A stretch of 64,000 nt of DNA, taken from assembly GCA_963666825.2 (NCBI GenBank), contig OY763044.2:62001-126000 (forward strand), given 5' to 3'. The notes beneath the pieces were generated by a model. The model saw nothing but the letters and a program-made list of their open reading frames with translations. It was not told the origin of the DNA and did not search any database. The position numbers and the translations under genes were made by a program. Shown in pieces: positions 42,626-52,281 of the stretch; within the stretch, counting starts at the first letter, position 1; every line of letters begins with the position of its first letter. Source of the DNA: Saccharicrinis sp963666825 (GTDB lineage: Bacteria > Bacteroidota > Bacteroidia > Bacteroidales > Marinilabiliaceae).

Positions 42626-42642
42626 GTAATAATTTCTAACAT
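42626..42642 (+). promoter_or_regulatory. 17-base sequence shared with the susC leader
   Basis: GTAATAATTTCTAACAT lies 16 bases before the ATG at 42659. The identical 17-mer lies 10 bases before the susC ATG (57272-57288). It may be a common leader or regulator-binding element. Confidence 0.5.
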
Positions 42643-42658
42643 ATTTAAAATTTTTGAA

Positions 42659-45600
42659 ATGAAAAAAAATCTACAATTTAATTTTTCATTCATGCCACGC
42701 TTATATTATATCATGTGGCTTATTAGTATTATTGTATTGTGCAATGGCCAAATTGCCGCACAAACCACTTATTATTGTGATCCTGCTACAGGAAGTATGA
42801 GTAATGATGGTTCTGAATCAAGTCCATGGTCTACCTTGTTTGATGTATTTGAGGCAGGAAAGTCCTTTGAGGCAGGAGATATTATTTATTTATTGGACGG
42901 TTTACATGGAAATGTTTCAGTTACAGGTATTAATACTGATTATGTTACAATTCAGGCTTTAGATGGGCATACTCCAAAATTACAATCCTTAAAATTTATT
43001 GGAGCTTCGTATTGGCATGTAAAAGGTGTTGAGGTAAGTAGAGAATATATTGTTGACGGAGTAACCAATTCCAGACTGGTTTATATGGATGCTAATAGCC
43101 CATATAACATTGTTGAAGACAGTAAGATTTTTATTACAGAAACATTACCGGCTACAGCTGCTGAATTTAATGCAGTACTGGTTGACGGAGTTAAAACTCT
43201 AAGTGATTATACTACAGTTAAAAACTGTAATATTATAAATGTGGGTTATGGTGTTCAATTAACCAATACCAGCTATAATTTAATTGAAAATAATACTATC
43301 AATGGTGTTGGAATGGATGGTATTCAGGGACAAGGAAGCTATAATGTTATTCAATACAATAATATATCAACTAGTTATAAATTAAATACAAATCATGATG
43401 ATGCTATTCAGTTCTATACTGTTGGAGATGATGGTTTAGCTGGTCATGGAACAAGTGTTGGAAACGAAATCAGAGGTAATATCCTTTATAGTGATCCTAA
43501 TTTACCTGCAAGTTTTGAGCATCCTTTTGATGGAGGATTGGCTTGCTTTGATGGTATGTATGAAGATTATATTGTTGAAAATAATATTATTGTTACAAAT
43601 ACTTATAATGGACTTGTTTTATATGGTGCGGTAAATTGTAAAGTAGTTAATAATACGGTAATAGATCCGGATAATTCGGGTGAAAATTCCTTATGGATAC
43701 AAATTGATAACCATAAAGAAGGTACTGCTTCATCATCAAATTTTGTTGCCAATAATTTATGTACATATCTTGATGTAGATGCTTCTATGGCAACCGTTTT
43801 AAATAACCTGGTTATCTCCACTGATGAGTATAGCAGGTTTTTTATGGATTTTGATAATCTGGATTTACATTTAAAACCAGGATGTGAAGCTCTTGATAGC
43901 GGAACTGATGCAGAAGGTGTTCCATCTATCGATATTGAAGGAAATGCTCGTCCTTTTTTAGATGCTTATGATATTGGTGCTTACGAAAGTGTGACTCCTT
44001 ATCAAGCCGTTACCGGTGTTTCTTTTGTAACAGCAGACGTAACTATGGGAATTCGGGATCCATACCAATTAAGTGTTGAAGTTACCCCTTCAGATGCAAC
44101 ATATCAAACTGTTACATATTCTTCTTCAGATGAAACCGTTGCAACAGTTGATGAAAAAGGTTTAATTACTGGTTTAACAGGAGGAATAACAATAATTACT
44201 GCCACTACAACAGATGGTGGATTCACTGCAACTTGTAATGTGACAGTGGTGTACGTTCCGGTAACAGGAATAACAATTTCTCCTGAAACTACAGACGCAA
44301 ATTATGAGGATATATTTACTATTACAACAGAGGTATCTCCTGCGGATGCTTCTTTTCCTGGTGTTTCATATACTTCGTCAAATGAAGAAGTGGCGATAGT
44401 TGATGAAAATGGAGTCGTGTATTGTGTAGGTTCAGGTACTGCAGATATTACAGTTACAAATGATGATAAAGGAATAACTGCAGTATGTTCTTTGGTTGTA
44501 AATCCAATTCAAGGAGATTATAATCTTGCATTTTTAAAAGATGTAACGCCATCTGTTGATGGAGATGAGGCAACTCCTAATGAAAATCTGGTAGATGGTA
44601 TAACAACGGATGCTGAGAGATGGTCAGTGGAAACTTATCCTCAATATGCAGAGATTGATTTAGGGGCAGAATATAATATTTCAATGTTTGAGCTTTATAC
44701 CTATAAAGGTAGAGATTATCAATATACTATAGAATTAAAGTCAGAAGGAGGAGAATATGAAACAGTCGTTGATCGTTCCGCAAATACAGATGCAATTCAA
44801 CCTATTTTTGATGAAGTAAGTTTGCAAGGCAGATATGTAAAAATTACCGTAACAGGAGCCGCAACTTACACCGGATCATGGATTAGTCTAAATGAATTAA
44901 GAGTGCTTGGTAGTCCTATTTCAGTAACAGGTATTGAACTGTCAGAAACATCTATGCAAATGAATCAGCATGAGTCAGCCGGTTTGATGGCTACTGTTGT
45001 TCCTTCAAATGCTACCAATACAAATTATGTATGGGCATCAAGCAACCCAGCTATAGTATCAGTAAGTAATGATGGTACTATTCTTGGTTTACAGGAAGGA
45101 AGCGCAACAATTTCAGTTACAACAGAAGATGGTTTTCATGAGGCCACTTGCGATGTTACTGTTGGGCAATTTGATGGAGTATTAGAGACTCCGGTGGCTG
45201 ATGCTTATGTAAGAGGATTGCAATATGGAGATAATAACTATGGTAGTGCAGAGGATTTAGCTGTTAAATATTCTGGATACGCTGCCTATCTTAGACAATC
45301 ATTCTTAAAGTTTGATATATCTAATAAACCGGAGCAAATTTCCAAGGCAATTTTACGTATGTATGCAATGGTAACAGGTGGGGGTGAAACTAATTCTTTA
45401 CAACTGGTATCAGATGATACATGGACTGAAGATGTTATTACTTATAATAATGCGCCTTCTGCCGGTAGTTCAGTATTAACATGGACTGTTCCATCTGTAG
45501 ATGCATTTGTGGATATTGATGTAACCAGTTTGGTTCAGGATGAAGCCGATAATTTTTTATCAGTAAAAATTGTAGCCAATAGTGGTACTTATACATCCTA

Positions 45601-45928
45601 TTACAGTAAAGAAGGTAGTTATGCACCTCAATTAATAATGTATAGGGATCAATCCACAGGTTTGAAAGAAAAGAATAATGATGATTTTGGTTTTGTTTTA
45701 TATCCAAATCCAACATCTTCTAATGAAGTGAAAATTACTTTCTCCGGAATAGATAATGGTGATGCGTATATCCAAATTTATAATGTAGCTGGAGAAATAA
45801 TTAAGACTATTGACGTTTCAAATGCATCAGAAGATGTATTTACTATATCTGATTTAGCAAAAGGGATTTACATTGTTGTTTTAGAAAATGGTAATTCAAA
45901 GGTTTGTAAAAAACTACTTGTAGAGTAG
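42659..45928 (+). CDS. Large secreted multidomain beta-helix protein with T9SS sorting domain
   Basis: A 1089-residue exported protein with a signal region ending GQIAAQT. Domains: right-handed parallel beta-helix (about 35-445; NLIENNTINGVGMDGIQGQG, VIQYNNIST, ENNIIVTNTYNGLVLYG), two BIG_2-type Ig domains (about 450-530 and 534-612), a discoidin/F5-8-type domain (about 620-750; NLVDGITTDAERWSV), a third BIG_2 (about 754-835), a DNRLRE/CBM96-type domain (about 841-990; ADAYVRGLQYGDNNYGSAED), and a type IX secretion tail (about 1010-1089; FVLYPNPTSSNEVKI, ending KKLLVE). The helix domain is probably the catalytic unit, a polysaccharide lyase or glycosidase; no catalytic residue can be assigned. 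The type IX tail means export across the outer membrane and surface anchoring or release. A terminator follows. Confidence 0.85.
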   Translation: MKKNLQFNFSFMPRLYYIMWLISIIVLCNGQIAAQTTYYCDPATGSMSNDGSESSPWSTLFDVFEAGKSFEAGDIIYLLDGLHGNVSVTGINTDYVTIQALDGHTPKLQSLKFIGASYWHVKGVEVSREYIVDGVTNSRLVYMDANSPYNIVEDSKIFITETLPATAAEFNAVLVDGVKTLSDYTTVKNCNIINVGYGVQLTNTSYNLIENNTINGVGMDGIQGQGSYNVIQYNNISTSYKLNTNHDDAIQFYTVGDDGLAGHGTSVGNEIRGNILYSDPNLPASFEHPFDGGLACFDGMYEDYIVENNIIVTNTYNGLVLYGAVNCKVVNNTVIDPDNSGENSLWIQIDNHKEGTASSSNFVANNLCTYLDVDASMATVLNNLVISTDEYSRFFMDFDNLDLHLKPGCEALDSGTDAEGVPSIDIEGNARPFLDAYDIGAYESVTPYQAVTGVSFVTADVTMGIRDPYQLSVEVTPSDATYQTVTYSSSDETVATVDEKGLITGLTGGITIITATTTDGGFTATCNVTVVYVPVTGITISPETTDANYEDIFTITTEVSPADASFPGVSYTSSNEEVAIVDENGVVYCVGSGTADITVTNDDKGITAVCSLVVNPIQGDYNLAFLKDVTPSVDGDEATPNENLVDGITTDAERWSVETYPQYAEIDLGAEYNISMFELYTYKGRDYQYTIELKSEGGEYETVVDRSANTDAIQPIFDEVSLQGRYVKITVTGAATYTGSWISLNELRVLGSPISVTGIELSETSMQMNQHESAGLMATVVPSNATNTNYVWASSNPAIVSVSNDGTILGLQEGSATISVTTEDGFHEATCDVTVGQFDGVLETPVADAYVRGLQYGDNNYGSAEDLAVKYSGYAAYLRQSFLKFDISNKPEQISKAILRMYAMVTGGGETNSLQLVSDDTWTEDVITYNNAPSAGSSVLTWTVPSVDAFVDIDVTSLVQDEADNFLSVKIVANSGTYTSYYSKEGSYAPQLIMYRDQSTGLKEKNNDDFGFVLYPNPTSSNEVKITFSGIDNGDAYIQIYNVAGEIIKTIDVSNASEDVFTISDLAKGIYIVVLENGNSKVCKKLLVE

Positions 45929-45947
45929 AATTATTGTTTTGCTTTTG

Positions 45948-45987
45948 TTCCCGGAAGAATGGAGTTATTCTTTCGGGAATTTTTTTA
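45948..45987 (+). terminator. Terminator after the beta-helix gene
   Basis: TTCCCGGAAGAAT (45948-45960) pairs with 45967-45979 with one wobble, followed by eight Ts. Confidence 0.9.
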
Positions 45988-46060
45988 ACTCTTATATAGG
46001 GTTTATCCTACTATCCGGGTTGTTCTTATAAATCAGTCATGTAAATCAAATATTATTAGA

Positions 46061-47293
46061 ATGAAAAATATCTTCTGCATAGGATTAATTCTTATTGTGA
46101 TATCATGTAGTCAGTCAATAAAGAAAAAACCTGTTGGGGTTGTATTTAATCTGGAGAGCATAAAAAGAATAGATGGGCCCGGAGATAATTGGTGTATTAC
46201 CTGGGCTAAGGATGGAAGTCAAATTACCTCTATGGATGATGGAAATTGGCTTAAAGATAATAGAGAAGGGTATCATAATAATATTTATAAAATTTATGGG
46301 AGTAAAGATGAGTTTACAAGAGAACCAATTGAGGCATATCCCAAATTTTCGTATGAAGGAGAAGGTTGGTTTGGATATGGGGTTTGTTCTGTAGATGGAA
46401 CATTATACTCTATGGTATCCAGAACACCAAGAGAAAGATGGGGTATTCCGTTTGTTAGTCTTAAGCTTCTACAATCGGAGGATGAAGGAAACACCTGGAC
46501 CAGTGTAAATGCTGAAGGTGAAGAACAATTGGTAAAGCCATGGGATGAAGAGGCAAAAGAAGCAGATGAAGAGGCTGATTTGCTTTTTTGTAAAGAATGG
46601 GGAGAGGAAGTAAATGGTGCAATAGCGTATCCTTTTGTATTCTGTTCGTTTGTTCAATGTGGTCAGGATAATTCTAAAGCAAAAGACGATTACGTTTATA
46701 TCTATGCTCCGGAGCCACAAAGTAATCATGTTTCTTTAGTAAGGGTTCATAAGCACGATGTTGCTAAAAGAAGTGAATGGGAATTTTTTAGCAAGTGGGA
46801 TAATGATAAGCCTGTATGGACAAAAGATATTTTAAAGAGAGGACCTGCACATGTTTTTCCTGAAAAAAATGAAAAAGCCGAATATTTTGGATGGTATTCC
46901 TGGTTGCCTTCTGTCGTCTGGAATCAAGGTCTTGGCCTATATATTATGGCTAATGGAGGCACTTATGCAGGAAGGGGATTAACTAGCAGTGCCGAGGATT
47001 ACTATCACAGTCCGATGCATACTAAAACGGGCAGCTTGGGCTTTTGGTACTCAGAGAATCCTTACGGACCATGGAAACAATTTTATTATACAGATTATTG
47101 GATTGTGGACAATGAGAAAAACCGAACCTATCAACCCAAACTATCTCCAAAGTGGATAAGTGAAGATGGAACCAAAATGGTTTTAATCTGGTCTGATGCA
47201 ATGCGTAATGATGAAGGAAAGTCGCATACAGTCAATTATATGTGGAATCAGATGGAAATAGAGATTCAATTAAATAAAAATGACAACTACTAA
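46061..47293 (+). CDS. DUF4185-like lipoprotein, probable beta-propeller
   Basis: A 410-residue lipoprotein (LILIVISCSQ, Cys about residue 16). The start of the mature part, RIDGPGDNWCITWAKDGSQI and DDGNW, is typical of DUF4185 proteins. Repeated Trp/Gly-rich strands (EGWFGYGVCSVDGTLYSMV, SEDEGNTWTS, LGFWYSENPYGPWKQF) with an Asp-box-like SEDEGNTW fit a five- or six-bladed propeller as in GH43/GH117-type or sialidase-like enzymes. Its likely task is binding or cleaving an oligosaccharide on the cell envelope. Its last 14 bases overlap the start of the aldose epimerase gene, so these two are translated together. Confidence 0.7.
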   Translation: MKNIFCIGLILIVISCSQSIKKKPVGVVFNLESIKRIDGPGDNWCITWAKDGSQITSMDDGNWLKDNREGYHNNIYKIYGSKDEFTREPIEAYPKFSYEGEGWFGYGVCSVDGTLYSMVSRTPRERWGIPFVSLKLLQSEDEGNTWTSVNAEGEEQLVKPWDEEAKEADEEADLLFCKEWGEEVNGAIAYPFVFCSFVQCGQDNSKAKDDYVYIYAPEPQSNHVSLVRVHKHDVAKRSEWEFFSKWDNDKPVWTKDILKRGPAHVFPEKNEKAEYFGWYSWLPSVVWNQGLGLYIMANGGTYAGRGLTSSAEDYYHSPMHTKTGSLGFWYSENPYGPWKQFYYTDYWIVDNEKNRTYQPKLSPKWISEDGTKMVLIWSDAMRNDEGKSHTVNYMWNQMEIEIQLNKNDNY

Positions 47294-48467
47294 AATATTA
47301 ATCATGCCTGAAAAGAAATCTATTCAAATCGAAATCTTTGGATCATTGATCCTTGCTTGCATACTGTTTTTCTTCTCAGGGTGTTCACTAAAGGAGAAAA
47401 AAATGGAGGTTCAGGAGATACGATTTGGAAAAACTCAGGATGGAAATGAAGTTAATGAATATATCATAACCAATAGTAATGGTGTTGAGTTATCTGTTAT
47501 TGAGTTTGGAGCTATTATTAAAAGTTTAAAAGTTACATCTGCAACAGCAGAAAGCGTTGATATAGTGCTTGGTTATGATGATTTGCAAGGCTATGAAAAT
47601 GATCCTTATTATTTTGGAGCAACTATCGGAAGAGTTGCCAACCGAATGAGTAATGCGCGTTTTTTATTAGATAGTATTCAATATCAATTAGCTAAAAATA
47701 CCTTGCCTGATTTTGGCCCGAATCATTTGCATGGAGGTACTAAGGGATTTAATAAAGTACTTTGGAAAGGTGAAATTATTAAGACTAACGAAGGAAATGG
47801 AGTGATTTTTTCATACCTGAGTAAAGATGGAGAAGAAGGTTACCCGGGTAATGTTAATTGCAGTGTTACTTATATTCTAACGAACGATAATGAGGTGAAA
47901 ATAGATTTTAAGGCAACTGCTGATAAAAATACAGTGGTTAATCTTACTCATCATAGCTATTTTAATTTGAAAGGAGCTGGATCAGGAGATGTATTAAAAC
48001 AGAAAGTGGAAATTGGAGCATTAAAAATTACTAATGCAGATGAAGATCTGATTCCAACAGGTGTTATAAGCACAGTTGAAGGTACACCATTTGATTTTTC
48101 AGAGATGAAAACAATTGATTGGGATTTTGAAAATACCAGGACAACTAAATTTCAAGGGTACGATATCAATTATGTTTTACCAAAACACTCAAAGACTGAT
48201 GTAATACTTGCTGCCAGAGCTAAAAGCGATGATAGTAAAATAGGACTGGAAGTATATACAAGTCAGCCTTGCATGCATTTTTACACAGGAAACTTTTTAG
48301 AGGGAAAATCAGGAAAAGGAGGTTTAGCATATCAACAATACGGAGCTTTTTGTTTTGAACCTCAGGCTTATCCCGATGCACCAAATCATAACAACTTTGA
48401 GTCGATAGAGCTAAATGTAGGAGAGGAATATCATCAGGAGATTATATACAAAGTAGTTCTTCCCTGA
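47280..48467 (+). CDS. Aldose 1-epimerase (galactose mutarotase), predicted lipoprotein
   Basis: A 395-residue enzyme that equilibrates alpha and beta anomers of aldoses. The N-terminus has a hydrophobic segment and a lipobox (ILFFFSGCS, Cys about residue 35), so it should be anchored in the periplasm instead of being cytosolic. I list the ATG at 47280 (overlap of 14 bases with the previous gene); ATG 47304 would shorten the lead to a more usual signal peptide. Motifs: GATIGRVANRM, NHLHGGTKGFNKVLW with the catalytic-site His, NLTHHSYFNL with the second His, a FCFEPQAYPDAPNH segment with the catalytic Glu. It fits handling of sugars released by the neighbouring enzymes. Confidence 0.93.
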   Translation: MTTTKILIMPEKKSIQIEIFGSLILACILFFFSGCSLKEKKMEVQEIRFGKTQDGNEVNEYIITNSNGVELSVIEFGAIIKSLKVTSATAESVDIVLGYDDLQGYENDPYYFGATIGRVANRMSNARFLLDSIQYQLAKNTLPDFGPNHLHGGTKGFNKVLWKGEIIKTNEGNGVIFSYLSKDGEEGYPGNVNCSVTYILTNDNEVKIDFKATADKNTVVNLTHHSYFNLKGAGSGDVLKQKVEIGALKITNADEDLIPTGVISTVEGTPFDFSEMKTIDWDFENTRTTKFQGYDINYVLPKHSKTDVILAARAKSDDSKIGLEVYTSQPCMHFYTGNFLEGKSGKGGLAYQQYGAFCFEPQAYPDAPNHNNFESIELNVGEEYHQEIIYKVVLP

Positions 48468-48522
48468 ATATAGCTTTGAGATCAGTATGAAATAAAAAAC
48501 AGAATTAGATATTAATTTATCA

Positions 48523-49473
48523 ATGAAAAATCCAGAAAAAGAAATCGACATATTAGTCCCTGAGAATAGTGCGCTTTCGCATAATGATTATATCAAATTT
48601 ATTTACGATTCAAGGGATCTGCTAAAGCAATACCCTCTATATTTTGCAGGCTCTGAAGATATTGATTCATTAGAAATTGCACATCTTATTCCAGAGGTTA
48701 AAGAAACTATTCTTACAATATATATTGGAATTAATGAAGCTGTATGTAATAAAGGATTAGTAACGCCTTTTTTGCCTCGTCATGCCCATAATAATGTATT
48801 TGTATTCGATCCGGAAATCTATAGTGGAGGAGCTGATGTTCCGGAAGGAACGGTAGATGCAAAAAATATCATTAATGGATTTTTGCCGCCAAATTTATCT
48901 TGGTCAGATGGTTGGACCTATGTAATGATTTCTGATCCGGCAAGAAGTTTTTCAAGCTTATGGAAAGAGAAGGGGTATATTGATATGATTCCAGCAAAAT
49001 TCGAGGATTTTACAATGATTTCAGATCATAACAAATCTCGCGTTTGTACATTTATTGATCCGGAAGCATTCAATCATCCTGTAAATAAAAGCAGAGCTTA
49101 CCTAAAAAGAGCAAGGTTGGATGGTGAGAAACTTTATTCTGAATTTACAATTCCGGAATTAATAAAAGGAGAAACAGAAGGCTTGGTTCCAGTGATATTA
49201 AATCAAGGCGAAAAATTATATGTAGCCAGACCAGATTTTCAACCATGTGCACATTGCTGGAGTAATATTCATCCAAATAATGAACAATACGCTGTTGTAA
49301 ATGAAAACTCAGCAATCCCATTAAACCTGGTTATTCAAAAGCCAATGGTTAATGAAAAATATATTAATCAATTGGTACCGCCAGCTGGCAGTGCAGATAA
49401 TACCACTGATTGGTTTTATCGAGGTGATATACTTTACCGAAAGCCAATTAAACCTGGACATATATCCGGATAG
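48523..49473 (+). CDS. Unknown cytosolic protein in the sugar cluster
   Basis: A 316-residue protein without a signal peptide or membrane segment. Composition is normal and it lies in line with the sugar genes, so I take it as real. Recognisable stretches include FLPRHAHNNVFVFDPEIYSGG, a Trp-rich LPPNLSWSDGWTYVMI, VCTFIDPEAFNHP, and FQPCAHCWSNIHPNNEQ, which has a Cys-x-His-Cys group with a further His and might bind metal. I know no family for it. It lies between the epimerase and a sugar-porter MFS gene, so a role in processing the imported sugar or regulating uptake is conceivable; nothing in the sequence proves it. Confidence 0.65.
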   Translation: MKNPEKEIDILVPENSALSHNDYIKFIYDSRDLLKQYPLYFAGSEDIDSLEIAHLIPEVKETILTIYIGINEAVCNKGLVTPFLPRHAHNNVFVFDPEIYSGGADVPEGTVDAKNIINGFLPPNLSWSDGWTYVMISDPARSFSSLWKEKGYIDMIPAKFEDFTMISDHNKSRVCTFIDPEAFNHPVNKSRAYLKRARLDGEKLYSEFTIPELIKGETEGLVPVILNQGEKLYVARPDFQPCAHCWSNIHPNNEQYAVVNENSAIPLNLVIQKPMVNEKYINQLVPPAGSADNTTDWFYRGDILYRKPIKPGHISG

Positions 49474-49520
49474 AGGTATGCTATAATAGTAATGGTTATG
49501 TTTTTTAAAATATAAATAGT

Positions 49521-50867
49521 ATGAAGAAAAGTGTTGTGTTTTCTGCCGTTGTAGCTGCTTTGGGAGGTTTATTGTTTGGTTTTGATACGGCAGTGATTTC
49601 AGGAACTACAGATTGGCTGAAACTAGTATATGATTTAACCCCATCACAATTAGGATTTACCGTAGCAAGTGCACTGATAGGAACCATTTTTGGTGCTTTA
49701 TTTATAGGTAAACCTGTTGATATTTATGGAAGAAGAAAGACTTTGTTTGTATTAGCGATTCTGTATTTTATTTCCGCTGTTGGATCTGCATTGGCTTTTA
49801 ATTGGTATAGTTTTTTGGTATTTAGATTAATAGGAGGATTAGGTGTTGGAGGAGCATCAGTCGTGTCTCCAATGTATATTGCTGAAATATCTCCGGCTAA
49901 ATTCCGTGGACGATTGGTAGCTGTAGCTCAATTGAATATCGTTTTTGGTATGTTGCTGGCATATCTTTCAAATTATATTGTTGTTGGATTGAATTTAGGT
50001 GAGGTTGAGTGGCGCTATATGTTTGGAGTTGAGGCCATACCTGCTGCATTATTTTTCATATTCTTATTTTTTACGCCGCGTAGCCCCAGATGGTTGATTA
50101 GTAAAGGATTTTATGATGAGGCTAAAATTGTTCTGGATAAATGTGGAACTGATACCGGTAATGTTGAAGAAGAGATTGAAGCCATAAAAAAATCTATTGA
50201 AAATGATAATTCACTAAAACATGAGAAGTTTTATACTAGGAAGTATAAAACACCTATTTTTCTTGCAATAATGCTGGCTTTATTTAATCAGTTTTCCGGT
50301 ATTAATGCTGTTCTTTATTATGCTCCGGAAATATTTACTATGGCAGGATTTGGTAAAAGTTCTGCACTGCTAAATACAATGGGAGTAGGAGGTGTATTTT
50401 TTGTTTTTACAATAGTTGCAATGGCCTTGATCGATCGTTATGGTCGCAAAAAGCTAATGGTTATAGGATCTGTAGGTTATATCATTAGTTTGCTTGCGGT
50501 TACAATCTGCTTTGTAATATATGGTAAGGAGTTTTCAGAAGTTGGAAGTATTGTGGTCTTGATTAGTGTATTTGTGTTTATTGCTTCACACGCATTTGGT
50601 CAGGGCTCTGTTATATGGGTTTATCTGAGCGAAATTTTCCCTAATAAAGTAAGAGGAAAAGGACAGTCGTTAGGAACTACTACTCACTGGATCGCTGCTG
50701 CAATTATATCATGGACTTTTCCGTTAATAGCTAATTTATCAGGAGCTTATACATTTGGTTTTTATACCATTTGTATGGTTGGTCAGTTAATTTGGGTTAT
50801 GTCGCTTATGATTGAAACAAAAGGAGTTTCTCTTGAAGAAATACAGCATAAACTCGGGATTAAATAA
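49521..50867 (+). CDS. Sugar-porter (SP) family MFS transporter
   Basis: A 448-residue inner-membrane sugar/H+ symporter with 12 predicted helices. SP signatures: GGLLFGFDTAVISG at the start, DIYGRRKTLF (loop 2-3), RLIGGLGVGGASVVSPMYIAE, FTPRSPRWL (PESPRWL equivalent) after helix 6, NQFSGINAVLYYAPEIF in helix 7, DRYGRKKLM (loop 8-9), and IETKGVSLEEI at the end. It most resembles XylE/GalP-type carriers of xylose, galactose or arabinose. The neighbouring GH27 alpha-galactosidase 36 bases downstream favours galactose, by inference. Confidence 0.92.
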   Translation: MKKSVVFSAVVAALGGLLFGFDTAVISGTTDWLKLVYDLTPSQLGFTVASALIGTIFGALFIGKPVDIYGRRKTLFVLAILYFISAVGSALAFNWYSFLVFRLIGGLGVGGASVVSPMYIAEISPAKFRGRLVAVAQLNIVFGMLLAYLSNYIVVGLNLGEVEWRYMFGVEAIPAALFFIFLFFTPRSPRWLISKGFYDEAKIVLDKCGTDTGNVEEEIEAIKKSIENDNSLKHEKFYTRKYKTPIFLAIMLALFNQFSGINAVLYYAPEIFTMAGFGKSSALLNTMGVGGVFFVFTIVAMALIDRYGRKKLMVIGSVGYIISLLAVTICFVIYGKEFSEVGSIVVLISVFVFIASHAFGQGSVIWVYLSEIFPNKVRGKGQSLGTTTHWIAAAIISWTFPLIANLSGAYTFGFYTICMVGQLIWVMSLMIETKGVSLEEIQHKLGIK

Positions 50868-50902
50868 AAGAGGTAAACCTTAAGTAATTTGTTAAAATAT
50901 AA

Positions 50903-52120
50903 ATGGATAGAATTATGATGAAAAGATGGGTATTGTCACTGGTAGTCATTTCGTTGGCAGGTAGTTTATTTGCACAAAAATTTGAAGGATTAGCAGAAAC
51001 ACCACCAATGGGTTGGAATAGTTGGAATAAGTTTGGGAGAGAAGTGAATGAGCAAATCATTAAGGAGATGGCTGATGCTATGGTCGAAACCGGATTGAAG
51101 GATGCCGGATATGAGTATATTAATGTGGATGATACCTGGCAAATATCAAGGGATGATGAAGGTAATATACAAGTTGATACAACAAGGTTTCCTTCAGGCA
51201 TAAAGGCATTGGCAGACTATGTACATTCCAGAGGATTAAAATTTGGGATATACTCCTGTGCAGGCGTTAAAACTTGCTGTGGATTTCCCGGAAGTAGAGG
51301 ATATGAATTTCAGGATGCACGTACCTATGCTTCCTGGGGTGTTGATTTACTTAAATACGATTTTTGTTATGCAGATGTTGATGGTCAAAATACAACTGCA
51401 TCTTATAAATTAATGCGAGATGCTTTGTATAAAGCAGGGCGTCCTATTGTGTTTAGTATTTGCGAGTGGGGAACCACAAAACCATGGCTTTGGGCTAAGG
51501 ATATTGGTCATCTTTATCGCACAACTATTGATATTACAGATTGTTCAGAATGTCTTATGGTTACAGGAGCAAGAGGATGGTTAAATATTTTAGATGAATC
51601 AGCACCTATCTGGAAATATAATGGTCCTGGTCATTGGAATGATCCGGATATGCTAGAAGTGGGAAACGGAGGATTGACGCCTCTTGAAAATAAATCGCAT
51701 TTTACCATGTGGTGTATGCTTTCGGCCCCTTTAATTTTAGGTAATGATTTAGCAAATATGAGTGATGATGTATTAGAGATATTAAAAAATGAAGACTTGA
51801 TTGCTATTGACCAGGATCCACTAGGACAATCTGCATACAGATATATTCAGGATGAAGAAATAGATGTGTGGATTAAACAATTGGAAGGGGATAGATGGGC
51901 CGTTGCTATTTTAAATACAAGTGGGATAGAGCAAGAGTTTCACTTAAAGTGGAATATCAAGTATATGACGCGTGTGTTTCAGGAGGAATTTAATGTAGCT
52001 CCAAGCTATCAATTATATGATGTATGGGAGCATAAATCAGCAGGCACTACAGGAAATTCTCTGGAAGGGAAATTGAAAGGTCGTGATGTAAAATTATTTA
52101 TTCTTACCAAAGAAAAATAA
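50903..52120 (+). CDS. GH27 alpha-galactosidase, secreted
   Basis: A 405-residue retaining alpha-galactosidase with a signal peptide (VVISLAGSLFAQ). Landmarks: PPMGWNSWNKFG, YEYINVDDTWQ, FPSGIKALADYVHSRGLKFGIYS (split), CCGFPGSRGYE, LLKYDFCYAD with the nucleophile Asp153, and YRTTIDITD with the acid/base Asp210; then GPGHWNDPDMLEVGNGG and LSAPLILGNDL. Numbers use the ATG at 50903; ATGs at 50915 and 50918 are alternatives. A C-terminal all-beta domain completes it. It removes alpha-linked galactose, for example from galactomannan or raffinose-type sugars, in the periplasm or at the surface. It is cotranscribed with the SP transporter. Confidence 0.95.
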   Translation: MDRIMMKRWVLSLVVISLAGSLFAQKFEGLAETPPMGWNSWNKFGREVNEQIIKEMADAMVETGLKDAGYEYINVDDTWQISRDDEGNIQVDTTRFPSGIKALADYVHSRGLKFGIYSCAGVKTCCGFPGSRGYEFQDARTYASWGVDLLKYDFCYADVDGQNTTASYKLMRDALYKAGRPIVFSICEWGTTKPWLWAKDIGHLYRTTIDITDCSECLMVTGARGWLNILDESAPIWKYNGPGHWNDPDMLEVGNGGLTPLENKSHFTMWCMLSAPLILGNDLANMSDDVLEILKNEDLIAIDQDPLGQSAYRYIQDEEIDVWIKQLEGDRWAVAILNTSGIEQEFHLKWNIKYMTRVFQEEFNVAPSYQLYDVWEHKSAGTTGNSLEGKLKGRDVKLFILTKEK

Positions 52121-52281
52121 TCTGTATTTAAGCTTATAAGATTGTATTGTAAATAATATCCGGAGTCTATTGTAATTTGATAACGCTAGTATTCCGGCTT
52201 AAAAAATATTGTCCATTTGTAAGGTCAGTTAATTATCTGCAAGTGGTAGATATCTAAATTGTTAATCTAAGTTTTATAATT

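Noticed and set aside
50860..51201. 113-residue frame opposite the GH27 gene
   Set aside because: It is antisense to a clear GH27 coding region and has no independent signal.
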